Below, one piece after another: positions 33,376-42,055 of a stretch of DNA of 64,000 bases. How positions within the stretch are numbered: position 1 is the first letter of the stretch; each line of letters begins with the position of its first letter. This DNA comes from DASYTH01 sp035762905 (GTDB lineage: Bacteria > Actinomycetota > Actinomycetes > Mycobacteriales > Pseudonocardiaceae): the NCBI RefSeq assembly GCF_035762905.1, contig NZ_DASUCC010000156.1, positions 28,992 to 92,991 on the forward strand, written 5' to 3'. The position numbers were made by a program, and so were the translations under genes. The notes beneath the pieces are model-generated. The model was not told the DNA's origin, did not search any database, and worked only from the letters and a program-made list of their open reading frames with translations.

Positions 33376-35911
33376 CCGGTTCGCTCCGCCCCAACCGCTC
33401 GCGGGCCATCCGGCGGATCCGCCCGACCGTGCGCTTGGCCAACTCGGCCGGACCGCCGGACTCCAGATACTCCTTGACCAGCGCGGCATCCCGGCGCAGC
33501 ACCTCGTTCGGGCGCAGCGCTCGGTTGCGGACCAGCGGCTCCGCGCCCGGCAGCCGGTCCGCGGCCGGCTTGGGGTTGCGACAGAACGCGGTCAGCGGGG
33601 CGAGCACGGTCTCCCAGGTGAACCGCTCGCGCACCACGGCGATCCGGTCCCGGGCCGCGCGGGCGAACTCCTCGTCGTAGAGCACCGTTTCCAGCGCGGC
33701 GGCCAGGGCCTGCGGGTCCTCCGCCGGAACGACGACGCCAAGCCGTTCGGCCCGGACCAGCTCGGCGAACGAGTCGCCGTCGGTGGTGACGATCGGCAAC
33801 CCGGTCCACAGGTAGTCGAGCACCCGGGTGCGGAACGCGAACGTGGTCTCCACGTGCTCGTAGTGCGTGGTCACCCCGCAGTCCGCGTCGAGCAGCCAGT
33901 TCTGCCGGTCCGCGTAAGGCACCCAGGTCTCGTTGAAGAACACGTGCCGGCCGGTCAGCCCGAGCCGCCCGGCCAGCAACCGGGTCTGCTCGCCGATGTC
34001 CATGTCCGGCACCTCGGGGTTGGGGTGCCGCATGCCGAGGAACATCAGCCGGACGTCGCCGTGCCGCTGGGCCAGCAGGTCGATGGCGTGCAGCAGGGTG
34101 AGCGGGTCGAACCAGCTGTACACCCCGCCGGCCCACAGCACGACCTTGTCCGCGGTCCCGATGCCGTCGATCCCGCCGCGGATCGGCGAGGTGGTGCGGT
34201 GCGGGGGCTTGCCGGGCAACCCGAACGGCGCCACGGTGAGCAGCGAGCGCACGGTCGGGTCGGCGTCGTACACCTGCGGCGTGAGCCGGCCGAGCGCGGC
34301 CAGGTGGCCGAGCCAGAAGTGCCGCTGCCGCTCGGAGGCGCACAGGAAGAAATCGCCGCGCAGCAGTTGGGCGTTGAGCACCTTGGTCACGCCGCGCAGG
34401 TCCAGCTCGCGCTGCTCGTCGGTGGCGCTCTGGGCCAGATCACGGCCCTGCTCCAACAGTTCCAGGTGCATCGGGTCGTACATGTCGCAGACCACGATCT
34501 TGGCCGAACCGGGTTTCTTCAAGCCGGGCAACAACTCCAGCACGTGGCCCTGCAGGATCACGATCTCGGCCCAGTCGGCGTGCCGGCCGAGGTCGGTGCG
34601 CCGGGCCTGGAGCACGGTGAACGGCGAGTCCGGCGGCGTGCAGGTCGGATTCACCGTGACCAGCCGGACCTCGTGCTCGGCGCTGAGCACGTCGGCCATG
34701 TTCCAGGCCCGGATCGCCGGGCCGGCCATCCGCTCACCGATGGCGTCGCCGGTGACCACCAGGATCCGCCGCCGGGCGCCGAACACCTCGTCGATGCCGA
34801 ACACCTCGACCAGCACGTCGTGCGCGGCCAGGTAGCGCGGCAGCGGGTAGGCTGGCTCCATCGCCTTGCGCATCAACGGGATCAGGTCGGCGTCGGAGCG
34901 GACCCGGGCCGCCTGCTCGGTCGCCCTGGCCGCGGCAAGCGCGGGCAACAGCTCGACGAACTGGTCGATGGCGAGCACGCCGGCCAGCGTGGTGCGCGGG
35001 ACCGGGACGGTGGCCGGCTCGGCCGCGCCGTGCGTCGGCCGGTTGACGATCTCCAGCTGGGTCGGGTCCAGCCCGCCGCGCGCGGTGGCCCGGCGCACGG
35101 TCAGCGCAAGCGCCGCCGGCAGCACCGCGGCCAGCGTCTGGTCGGAGAAGTTCTTGTACAGCGCGGCCAACGCGTTGCGCTCGAGCAGGTACAGCTCCCG
35201 CGCCTGATCCGCTGAGTCCACTGTGGACATCGAGGCGTGGTGCCGGTGGTAGGCCAGCGAGCGCGGCTCGTAGCGCACCCGCCAGCCGCGCAGGTTGAGC
35301 CGCCAGCCGAGGTCGACGTCCTCGTAGAACATGAAGAACCGCTCGTCGAAGCCGCCGAGCTCGGCGAACACCCCGGCCCGGACCAGCATCGCCGACCCGG
35401 TGGCGAACAGCACGTCGCGCGGCTCGTCCTGGGCGGTGTCGGCCGGTTGTCCGGCGTGCCGCTTGTAGCCCATGCCGAACCAGGTCAACCCGCCGTCCAC
35501 GAAGTCGATCGTGTCGCCGGACCAGTCCAGCACCTTGCTGGCCACCGCGGCCACGGTCGGCTCGTCGCGCAGCACCGCCACCGCCGCGCGCACCCAGTCC
35601 GGGTGCGGCCGGGCGTCGTTGTTGAGGAAGGCGAGCACGCTGCCGGTGGCGTGCCTGGCACCCAGGTTGCAGCCGCCGGCGAAGCCGAGGTTGCGCGGTG
35701 CCTCGATCAGCTCGACCCCGTCGATGACCCGCAGCCGCTCGGCGCCGCCGTCCCCGGAGGCGTTGTCGACACAGATGATCTGCAGTGCCTCGGCCGGGTA
35801 GTCGAGCTCGTCGCGCAGCGCGCGCAGGCAGGTCGCGGTGTCCTCGGCGCCGCGGTAGTTGACCACGATCACCGAGACGGTCGGCAGCAGCGCCGGCTCG
35901 GCCACGCGCAC
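33368..35911 (-). CDS. bifunctional glycosyltransferase (GT2 plus GT4-like)
   Basis: An 847-residue two-enzyme fusion. Residues 1-300 are GT2: SVIVVNYRGAEDTATCLRAL, CVDNASGDGG, FLNNDARPHPDW and the ED-containing FDERFFMFYEDVDLGWRL. From about residue 380 a GT-B half follows: RILVVTGDAIGERMAGPAIRAW through TFAFRTRVLDYLWTGLPIVTT. Such fusions are found in O-antigen-like and wall polysaccharide clusters and may add two successive sugars. GTG at 35911 was used, and GTG at 35905 is equally plausible from ribosome binding site spacing. Confidence 0.88.
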   Translation of the reverse strand: MRVAEPALLPTVSVIVVNYRGAEDTATCLRALRDELDYPAEALQIICVDNASGDGGAERLRVIDGVELIEAPRNLGFAGGCNLGARHATGSVLAFLNNDARPHPDWVRAAVAVLRDEPTVAAVASKVLDWSGDTIDFVDGGLTWFGMGYKRHAGQPADTAQDEPRDVLFATGSAMLVRAGVFAELGGFDERFFMFYEDVDLGWRLNLRGWRVRYEPRSLAYHRHHASMSTVDSADQARELYLLERNALAALYKNFSDQTLAAVLPAALALTVRRATARGGLDPTQLEIVNRPTHGAAEPATVPVPRTTLAGVLAIDQFVELLPALAAARATEQAARVRSDADLIPLMRKAMEPAYPLPRYLAAHDVLVEVFGIDEVFGARRRILVVTGDAIGERMAGPAIRAWNMADVLSAEHEVRLVTVNPTCTPPDSPFTVLQARRTDLGRHADWAEIVILQGHVLELLPGLKKPGSAKIVVCDMYDPMHLELLEQGRDLAQSATDEQRELDLRGVTKVLNAQLLRGDFFLCASERQRHFWLGHLAALGRLTPQVYDADPTVRSLLTVAPFGLPGKPPHRTTSPIRGGIDGIGTADKVVLWAGGVYSWFDPLTLLHAIDLLAQRHGDVRLMFLGMRHPNPEVPDMDIGEQTRLLAGRLGLTGRHVFFNETWVPYADRQNWLLDADCGVTTHYEHVETTFAFRTRVLDYLWTGLPIVTTDGDSFAELVRAERLGVVVPAEDPQALAAALETVLYDEEFARAARDRIAVVRERFTWETVLAPLTAFCRNPKPAADRLPGAEPLVRNRALRPNEVLRRDAALVKEYLESGGPAELAKRTVGRIRRMARERLGRSEPDE

Positions 35912-35977
35912 TCCTTTTCCTCTCGGTTGTACATAGCCTGCCTCATGCCTACCGGACCCGTGCGCGCAACCGGTCGT

Positions 35978-36913
35978 TCAGCGGGCGAAGGTGCGCCAGA
36001 TCTCGTTCCGGGCGGCCACCGAACGGCGGCCGATCCGGCCGCGATCCCGGATCGCCGCCGGCAGCCGGACGGCCAACGCGCCGAGCACCCGGAGCCGTAG
36101 CCCGAGCCGGAAGTTCGCCGCCGCCGGCACCGGACGACCCACCAGGCGGCGCACCGGCAGCACCGCGGTGAGCGCGGCGAACCGGGCCAACTCGCGGGCG
36201 GCCACCCGGGCCGGGGCGCACCGCAGCAGCATCAGCAGCCGGTTGCGCTCGTTCCACAGGTGGAACCGGGCCGAGCCCGGCCGGGTGCTCGCCCCGAGCA
36301 GGTGGTCGGCGCGCGCGGCGGGCACCGGCCGCACGGTCCAGCCGGCCAGTCGCAGCCGCCAGGACGTGTCGGTGTCCTCGTAGTAGCAGAAGAACCCGGC
36401 CGGAACGCCGCCGGCAGCGGCCAGGGCGGCCCGGCGCAGCAGTACGGCACCGCCGCAGAAGCCGAACACCTCGGCCGGTTCGGCGGTGTCCGCGCCGTAG
36501 CCGAGTGGCGTGAGCCGCACACCGACCGAGGCCGGTCCGCCGTCCGGGGCGGTCAGTGCGGAGCCGGCCGCACCGGCGCCGGGGTCGGCGTCCAACGCGT
36601 CCTCAAGCGCGGCGAGCCAGCCCGGCTCGGGCGCGGCGTCGTCGTTGAGCCAGGCGACCAGCTCGGTGCGCACCCCCGGCAGCGCGGCGGCCAGCCCGCC
36701 GGCGTAGCCGCGGTTGGCCGGCAGCCGGAGCACCTCCGGCCGGCTGGGGTGGGCGGCGATCAGTGCGGCGGTGCCGTCGTCGGATGCGTTGTCCACAATG
36801 ACTGTCCGATGTGGACGATCCTGGCCGGCGAGCGCGTCCAGGCAGCGGGTGATGTGCGCGCGGCCGCGCCAGGTCACCACGACGATCGTGGTCCGGGGGG
36901 CCGCTGCGGTCAT
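35978..36913 (-). CDS. GT2-family glycosyltransferase
   Basis: A 311-residue enzyme with the GT-A pattern TTIVVVTWRGRAHITRCLDAL, VIVDNASDDGTAALI, WLNDDAAPEPGWL and FFCYYEDTDTSWRLRLAGW, closest to rhamnosyltransferase-like GT2 proteins. It heads the minus-strand group and diverges from a GT4 gene across 24 bp. The acceptor is unknown. Confidence 0.88.
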   Translation of the reverse strand: MTAAAPRTTIVVVTWRGRAHITRCLDALAGQDRPHRTVIVDNASDDGTAALIAAHPSRPEVLRLPANRGYAGGLAAALPGVRTELVAWLNDDAAPEPGWLAALEDALDADPGAGAAGSALTAPDGGPASVGVRLTPLGYGADTAEPAEVFGFCGGAVLLRRAALAAAGGVPAGFFCYYEDTDTSWRLRLAGWTVRPVPAARADHLLGASTRPGSARFHLWNERNRLLMLLRCAPARVAARELARFAALTAVLPVRRLVGRPVPAAANFRLGLRLRVLGALAVRLPAAIRDRGRIGRRSVAARNEIWRTFAR

Positions 36914-36925
36914 GGGGACCGACCG

Positions 36926-36931
36926 TACCCT
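36926..36931 (+). promoter_or_regulatory. -10 box (TACCCT) for a leaderless GT4 transcript
   Basis: TACCCT ends 6 bp before the GTG at 36938 inside a 24-bp divergent gap with no room for a ribosome binding site and separate leader. Confidence 0.45.
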
Positions 36932-36937
36932 GGGCCG

Positions 36938-38041
36938 GTGCCGGAGCTTGTCGTGCTCGCCGAGCAGCTCTACGCGCCGGTTCCGGGCGGGACCGGGCGC
37001 TACACCGCCGAGTTGCTGGCCGCCCTCACCGCCGATCCGGCGCCCGGCTGGACCGTGCGCGCCGTCACGGCCTGGCACGCCGGCCGGGGTCCGAGCGCCG
37101 GGCTGCCGGCGGTGCGCCGGCTTCCGTTGCCCCGCCGGGGTCTCACCGCGGTCTGGGAGCGCGGGGTGCCGCTCTGGCCGGGCGGCGACAGCGTGCACGC
37201 GCCGACGCCGCTGGCTCCGCCGCGCCCGCGCCGGGGCCGCCGGCTGGTGGTCACCGTGCACGACACCGTGCCGTTCACCCATCCCGAGACGCTCACCCCG
37301 CGCGGCGCGGCCTGGCACCGGGCGGCGATCGCCCGGGCCACCCGGCACGCCGACGCGGTCGTGGTGCCCACCGCCGCGGTCGCCGCGGACCTGCGCCGGT
37401 TCGCCCCCGGCCCGGCCCCGGTGCACGTGGTCGGGCACGGCGTGCCGGCGGCGCTGCTGCGCGAGCCCGACCCGGCCGCGGCCGACGCGGTGGCCCGGCG
37501 GCTCGGGCTGCCGGCCGGCTACGTGCTCGCCGTCGGCACGGTCGAGCCGCGCAAGGGCCTGGCCGTGCTGATCGACGCGCTGGCCCGGCCGGGCGGGCCG
37601 GACCTGCCGCTGGTGCTGGCCGGGCCGGCCGGCTGGGGCGGGGTGGATCCGGCCCGGCTTGCGGTGGACCGGGGCCTGTCGGCCGGGCGGCTGCGGGTGC
37701 TCGGCCGGGTCACCGACGCGGATCTGGCCGTCGTGCTGCGCCGGGCCAGCGTGCTGGCCGTGCCCAGCCTGGCCGAGGGGTTCGGCCTGCCGGTGCTGGA
37801 GGCGATGGCGGTCGGGGTGCCGGTGGTGCACTCCGACGCACCGGCCCTGGTCGAGGTCGGGGGTGACGCGACCGTGGTCACACCACGGGGTGATCCGGAA
37901 GCCCTGGCCACCGCGCTGCGCGACACCGTCAACGGGCGATCCGCGGCCCTCGTGCACCGCGCACGTCGCCGAGCAGCGGATTTCACCTGGGAAAAGGCCG
38001 CACGTGAGGTGTGGGAAGTGCACGCCGGGTTGTACCGGTGA
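36938..38041 (+). CDS. GT4-family glycosyltransferase
   Basis: A 367-residue GT-B enzyme with PVPGGTGRYTAELLAAL, VTVHDTVPFTHPETL, VVGHGVPAALL, VLAVGTVEPRKGLAVLI and the donor motif PSLAEGFGLPVLEAMAVGVPVV. Its start GTG is preceded by a TANNNT box at the right spacing for leaderless expression. It is followed after 54 bp by a second GT4 gene with its own box. Confidence 0.9.
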   Translation: MPELVVLAEQLYAPVPGGTGRYTAELLAALTADPAPGWTVRAVTAWHAGRGPSAGLPAVRRLPLPRRGLTAVWERGVPLWPGGDSVHAPTPLAPPRPRRGRRLVVTVHDTVPFTHPETLTPRGAAWHRAAIARATRHADAVVVPTAAVAADLRRFAPGPAPVHVVGHGVPAALLREPDPAAADAVARRLGLPAGYVLAVGTVEPRKGLAVLIDALARPGGPDLPLVLAGPAGWGGVDPARLAVDRGLSAGRLRVLGRVTDADLAVVLRRASVLAVPSLAEGFGLPVLEAMAVGVPVVHSDAPALVEVGGDATVVTPRGDPEALATALRDTVNGRSAALVHRARRRAADFTWEKAAREVWEVHAGLYR

Positions 38042-38083
38042 GCAATTTCCCTATCACGACAATAGAGTGACCCAGCGAGGCCG

Positions 38084-38089
38084 TAGTCT
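38084..38089 (+). promoter_or_regulatory. -10 box (TAGTCT) for a leaderless GT4 transcript
   Basis: TAGTCT ends 6 bp before the GTG at 38096, and no Shine-Dalgarno sequence is present. This probably drives the GT4-wbbL pair. Confidence 0.45.
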
Positions 38090-38095
38090 CTCTGT

Positions 38096-39244
38096 GTGAC
38101 CGCCGAACCCCACGTGCTGATCGACGCGACGGCCGTGCCCGCGGAGCGCGGCGGGGTCGGCCGGTACGTCGACGCCCTGGTGGCCGCGCTCGACGCGGAC
38201 GGCGCCCCGATCTCCGTGGTCTGCCAGCCGCGCGACGCCGAGCTGTACGGCCGGCTCGCGCCCCGGTCCCGGGTGGTGCCCACGGTCGAGTCGATCGCGA
38301 CCAGGACGGCCCGGCTGACCTGGGAGCAGACCACGCTGCCGCGGCTGGTCCGCCGGCTCGGCGTGGACGTGCTGCACTCCCCGCACTACACCACGGCGCT
38401 GGCCAACCCGGTCGCCTCGGTGGTGACCCTGCACGACGCCACGTTCTTCACCGACCCGATGCTGCACCATTCGATCAAGGCCCGGTTCTTCCGGATCTGG
38501 ACCAGGACGGCGCTGGCCAGAGCCTCGTTATGCGTGGTGCCCAGCGAGGCGACCGCGGCCGAGCTGACCCGGGTCGCCCGGGCCGATCCCCGGGGTCTCG
38601 AGGTCATCCTGCACGGGGTGGACAACGAGCAGTTCCACCCGCCGTCACCGGACGAGGTCCGCAAGCTGCGGGCGCTGGTCGGGCTGGACGATGTGCCGTA
38701 CATCGCCTTCCTCGGCGCCCTCGAGCCGCGCAAGAACGTGCCGGCGCTGATCCGGGGGTTCGCCACGGCCAGCCGCAACCGCACCGAGCCGGTCGCGCTG
38801 GTGCTCGCCGGGCAGCCCGGCTGGGACCACCAGGTGGAGCAGGCGCTGGACGACGTGCCGCACCGGATCCGCGTGATCAGGTGCGGTTACCTGCCGTTCG
38901 ACGGTCTGTCCGGCTTTCTCGGCGGCGCCGAGCTGGTCGCCTACCCGAGTCTGGGCGAGGGCTTCGGTTTCCCGGTGCTCGAGGCGATGGCCTGCGGCGC
39001 CTGCGTGCTGACCACCCGGCAGCTCGCGCTGCCGGAGATCGGCGGCGACGCGGTGGCCTACTGCGGAGTGGGCGCCGGAGACATCGCCGCCGGGCTGACC
39101 GAACTGCTCGACGACTCGGCCCGGCGGGCGGCGCTGGCCGCCGCCGCGCAGCGCCGGGCCAAGGACTTCTCCTGGGCGGCCAGCGCCGAGGCGCACCGGG
39201 CCGCCTACGCCCGGGCCCACGTGCTGCACCGCCGTGGCCGGTAG
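38096..39244 (+). CDS. GT4-family glycosyltransferase
   Basis: A 382-residue GT-B enzyme with RGGVGRYVDALVAALDAD, VVTLHDATFFTDP, ILHGVDNEQFHPP, YIAFLGALEPRKNVPALIRG and PSLGEGFGFPVLEAMACGACVL. It resembles mannosyl- or related transferases. It lies 15 bp upstream of wbbL and is probably co-transcribed with it, which points to the arabinogalactan linker or another lipid-linked glycan. Confidence 0.9.
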   Translation: MTAEPHVLIDATAVPAERGGVGRYVDALVAALDADGAPISVVCQPRDAELYGRLAPRSRVVPTVESIATRTARLTWEQTTLPRLVRRLGVDVLHSPHYTTALANPVASVVTLHDATFFTDPMLHHSIKARFFRIWTRTALARASLCVVPSEATAAELTRVARADPRGLEVILHGVDNEQFHPPSPDEVRKLRALVGLDDVPYIAFLGALEPRKNVPALIRGFATASRNRTEPVALVLAGQPGWDHQVEQALDDVPHRIRVIRCGYLPFDGLSGFLGGAELVAYPSLGEGFGFPVLEAMACGACVLTTRQLALPEIGGDAVAYCGVGAGDIAAGLTELLDDSARRAALAAAAQRRAKDFSWAASAEAHRAAYARAHVLHRRGR

Positions 39245-39259
39245 GGAGAATGCTCACCC

Positions 39260-40126
39260 GTGACCGAGCCCAGGCAGTACGGCGATGAGCTGGCGGTGGT
39301 CACCGTCACCTACTCGCCCGGCGAGACGCTGGACCGATTCCTGGACACCCTGGACAAGGCCACCGGGCGCGCGGTCCGGGTGATCCTCGCGGACAACGGA
39401 TCCGTCGACGGGGCGCCGGAACGCGCCGCCGAGCGGGACAACGTGACCCTGGTCCGCACCGGCGGAAACCTCGGCTACGGCGCCGCCGCCAACCGCGGCG
39501 TCGCGGAGCTGCCCCCGGCCTACGGGTGGGTCGTCGTCGCCAACCCCGACGTCGAATGGGCCCCCGGTGCCCTCGACACCCTGCTCGAGGCGGCGCAGCG
39601 GTGGCCGACCGGCGCCGCGTTCGGCCCGCTGATCCGCAACCCGGACGGCTCGACCTACCCGTCCGCGCGGCTGCTTCCCTCCCTGGGCAAGGGAATCGGC
39701 CACGCCATCCTCGGCCGGGTCTGGCCCCGCAACCCGTGGACCACCGCGTACAAGCAGTCGGAAACCGAGGTCACCGAGCGCCCCGCCGGTTGGCTGTCCG
39801 GCTCCTGCCTGCTGCTCCGCCGCGCCGCCTTCGACGAGATCGACGGCTTCGATCCCCGCTACTTCATGTACTTCGAAGACGTCGACCTCGGCGACCGCCT
39901 GGCCCGCGCCGGCCACCGCAACGTCTACGTCCCCACCGCCGAGGTTCTCCACATCCAGGGCCACTCCACCGCCAAGGCCGCCCCGGCCATGCTCACCGCC
40001 CACCACGACAGCGCCTACCGCTACCTCGCCGACCGCCACCCCGGCTGGCGCTGGGCCCCGGTCCGCGCCGCCCTCCGCGCCGGCCTCTCCCTCCGCCTCC
40101 GCCTCGAAACCCGCGGCCAGCGCTGA
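39260..40126 (+). CDS. wbbL: rhamnosyltransferase WbbL
   Basis: WbbL transfers L-rhamnose from dTDP-rhamnose to GlcNAc-PP-decaprenol, making the linker for arabinogalactan on the cytoplasmic membrane face. The 288-residue GT2 enzyme has LAVVTVTYSPGETLDRFL, ILADNGSVDGAPE, NLGYGAAANRGV, VANPDVEWAPGAL and FMYFEDVDLGDRLARAGH. Order next to the GDP-mannose pyrophosphorylase and LCP genes agrees with Rv3265c. Its last codons are duplicated downstream. Confidence 0.93.
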   Translation: MTEPRQYGDELAVVTVTYSPGETLDRFLDTLDKATGRAVRVILADNGSVDGAPERAAERDNVTLVRTGGNLGYGAAANRGVAELPPAYGWVVVANPDVEWAPGALDTLLEAAQRWPTGAAFGPLIRNPDGSTYPSARLLPSLGKGIGHAILGRVWPRNPWTTAYKQSETEVTERPAGWLSGSCLLLRRAAFDEIDGFDPRYFMYFEDVDLGDRLARAGHRNVYVPTAEVLHIQGHSTAKAAPAMLTAHHDSAYRYLADRHPGWRWAPVRAALRAGLSLRLRLETRGQR

Positions 40127-40206
40127 GTAAAGCGCGCGCCCGGCGGAGCCGGGTACCGCCTTGCTCGCGGGTGGTGGGTAGGCCGCGCTGGGCCGGGCTC
40201 CGCGTC

Positions 40207-40260
40207 GGGCTCACTGTCCGGCTCCGCCTCGAAATCCGCGGCCAGCACTGAGGAAAGCGC
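40207..40260 (+). repeat. duplicated 3' tail of wbbL
   Basis: This stretch repeats, with a few changes, the wbbL end at about 40083-40138, including the stop and the following GAGNAAAGCGC. In the wbbL-like frame it reads VRLRLEIRGQH then stop, against LRLRLETRGQR in the gene. A third, shorter trace (CGCGGCCAGCG) lies near 40366. Confidence 0.7.
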
Positions 40261-40262
40261 CC

Positions 40263-40293
40263 GGCGCCTGCGGCGCCGGGCGCCGCAGGCGCC
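40263..40293. terminator. long GC-rich palindrome between convergent genes
   Basis: Fifteen-base arms (40263-40277 and 40279-40293) are exact complements around one base, so a hairpin of about 13 bp can form. It sits between convergent wbbL and the 40394-40819 gene and could terminate both. No T-run is present. Confidence 0.5.
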
Positions 40294-40393
40294 CGGCCGA
40301 GCCGGCCGAGCCGGGCACCCCGCATGCTCGCGCACGGCGGGAACGCAACACCCCGCATCTCAACTCGCGGCCAGCGTTAGAGACCGCCGTTGA

Positions 40394-40819
40394 TCAGCCG
40401 TCCAGGCGTTGGGAGAGGCTGGAGCGGGTGGCGGGGGGTTGTTTGACCGTGGGGACGAGGCCCTCGACGTGTTCGGGTTGGGGTTCGGGGTCGGGCTCGG
40501 GTGGCGCCCAGCTCATCGCCACCGGCTCGCGGGGGGCGCGCTCGGGGGCGCGGCGCGCGGGAGGCGCGGGGCTGGCCAGGCTCTGGGTGGCGGCTTCCTG
40601 CGCGATGGCCGGGCGGGTGTCCTCGGGTTCGACGGCCGGGAGGGACATGGTGGCCTCGGGGTCGTCGTCCCGCCGGTCGATGGCGGACACCAGGTTCCGG
40701 GGGATCTGCAGTGTGCTCGCGGCGTCCATCGGGGAGATCGCGCTCTCCGGCGTCACCACGAACGAGCCGCGCGCGCGGGCCCGCGCCAGAGCGGCATCCG
40801 CCCGCTCACGGGGATCCAT
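40394..40819 (-). CDS. hypothetical disordered protein
   Basis: A 141-residue protein. The first 60 residues (MDPRERADAALARARARGSF, then VVTPESAISPMDAASTLQIP) look ordered; the rest is rich in Pro, Ala and Glu and ends SLSQRLDG. Homologous proteins occur, as I recall, beside manC in Pseudonocardiaceae. No enzyme motif or membrane segment is visible. The role is unknown; a scaffold or regulator of the adjoining pathway is possible. Confidence 0.6.
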   Translation of the reverse strand: MDPRERADAALARARARGSFVVTPESAISPMDAASTLQIPRNLVSAIDRRDDDPEATMSLPAVEPEDTRPAIAQEAATQSLASPAPPARRAPERAPREPVAMSWAPPEPDPEPQPEHVEGLVPTVKQPPATRSSLSQRLDG

Positions 40820-40911
40820 GCGTCGATCTCACCTGCCTTGCGTGACCGGCTTGCGCCGCCAGCGTAAGTCTTCCCGGTGTTGCGCGTCAGTCAAGTCGCG
40901 AAACCGGGTGA

Positions 40912-42015
40912 TCACACAAGCCCTTGGTGGCCCCGTTTCCGCAGCAGTTCGGTCAGCCGCTTGATGTCCTGTGCCCGGTCGCGCCGGCACACCAGCACCG
41001 CGTCGGCCGTGTCGACCACGATCAGGTCGGTGACGCCGAGGGTGGCGACCAGCCGGTCGGCCGGCACCACGATCACGCCCTCGCTGTCCACGGCCAGCAC
41101 CGGACCGCCGCGACCCGGCAGGGACACCACCCGTGCGCCGTCCTGGTCGCGGCCGAGCAGCTCACCGAGGGTCTCGAAGTCGCCGATGTCGCTCCAGCCG
41201 AAGTCGCCGGGCACGGTGCCGACCCGGCCCTCCCCGGCGGCCGGCTCCATCACCGCGTACTCCACGGCCACCTTCGGCACGTCCGGCCACAGCTCGGCGA
41301 GCACGTCGTGCTGCCGGTCGGTGTCCCAGGCCTGCGCGATCAGCCGGATCGGCTCGTAGACGTCCGGGCGCCGGGTGGCCAGTTCGGCGAGGAACACCTC
41401 GGTACGCCACAGGAACATGCTGGCGTTCCACAGGTACCGGCCGGACTTGAGGTACTCGGCGGCCACGTCGGCGCTGGGCTTCTCCTTGAACTCCAACACC
41501 TTCTGGATCGCCGACGGGCGCGGCGGCTCGGTGCAGCGCAGGTAGCCGTAGCCGGTTTCCGGCCGGGTCGGGGTGATCCCGATGGTCATCAGCGCGCCGT
41601 CCCTGGCGCCGGCGACCGCGTGCGCGACCACCTCGCCGAACGCGGCCGGGTCGGCGATCAGGTGGTCGGCGGCGAACGAGGCCATCACCGCGCCCGGGCT
41701 GCGCTTGTCGATCACGGCGGCGGCCAGGGCGATCGCGGCGCACGAGTCCCGGGCCAGCGGCTCGACCAGGATGTTGCGGTCGGGCAGGTCGGGTAGCTGG
41801 CGGGCGACCGCGGCGGCGTGCGCGGTCCCGGTGACCACCAGCATCCGCTCGGCGGTGCACAGCGGGGCCAGGCGGTCGAACGTGGCCTGGAGCAGCGAGC
41901 GCTCGGTGCCGGTGAGCGGGTGCAGGAACTTGGGGTTGGCGGCGCGGGACACCGGCCACAGCCGGGTGCCGCTGCCGCCGGCCGGTACGACAACGTGCAG
42001 TTCCGTCGAGGTCAC
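40912..42015 (-). CDS. manC: mannose-1-phosphate guanylyltransferase
   Basis: This enzyme makes GDP-mannose from Man-1-P and GTP. The 367-residue protein has the pyrophosphorylase signature VVVPAGGSGTRLWPVSRAANPKFL, FAADHLIADP, ETGYGYLRC, FKEKPSADVAAEYL and WNASMFLW. It lacks the C-terminal isomerase domain of bifunctional forms, which fits the separate manA here. GTG 42015 was chosen because a TACAGT box (minus strand, 42023-42028) lies 7 nt upstream, giving a leaderless message. Confidence 0.93.
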   Translation of the reverse strand: MTSTELHVVVPAGGSGTRLWPVSRAANPKFLHPLTGTERSLLQATFDRLAPLCTAERMLVVTGTAHAAAVARQLPDLPDRNILVEPLARDSCAAIALAAAVIDKRSPGAVMASFAADHLIADPAAFGEVVAHAVAGARDGALMTIGITPTRPETGYGYLRCTEPPRPSAIQKVLEFKEKPSADVAAEYLKSGRYLWNASMFLWRTEVFLAELATRRPDVYEPIRLIAQAWDTDRQHDVLAELWPDVPKVAVEYAVMEPAAGEGRVGTVPGDFGWSDIGDFETLGELLGRDQDGARVVSLPGRGGPVLAVDSEGVIVVPADRLVATLGVTDLIVVDTADAVLVCRRDRAQDIKRLTELLRKRGHQGLV

Positions 42016-42041
42016 CCGGGTCACTGTAGCCAACCTGCGGG

Positions 42042-42047
42042 TAGCGT
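42042..42047 (+). promoter_or_regulatory. -10 box (TAGCGT) for the DNA glycosylase gene
   Basis: TAGCGT ends 8 bp before the GTG at 42056. Together with the TACAGT box on the other strand it forms a compact divergent leaderless promoter pair within 40 bp. Confidence 0.45.
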
Positions 42048-42055
42048 TCTGCGCC

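Noticed and set aside
32699..35215. An 838-codon plus-strand open frame opposite the glycosyltransferases
   Set aside because: Composition is that of a GC-driven shadow, and the minus-strand genes have full catalytic motifs and ribosome binding sites.
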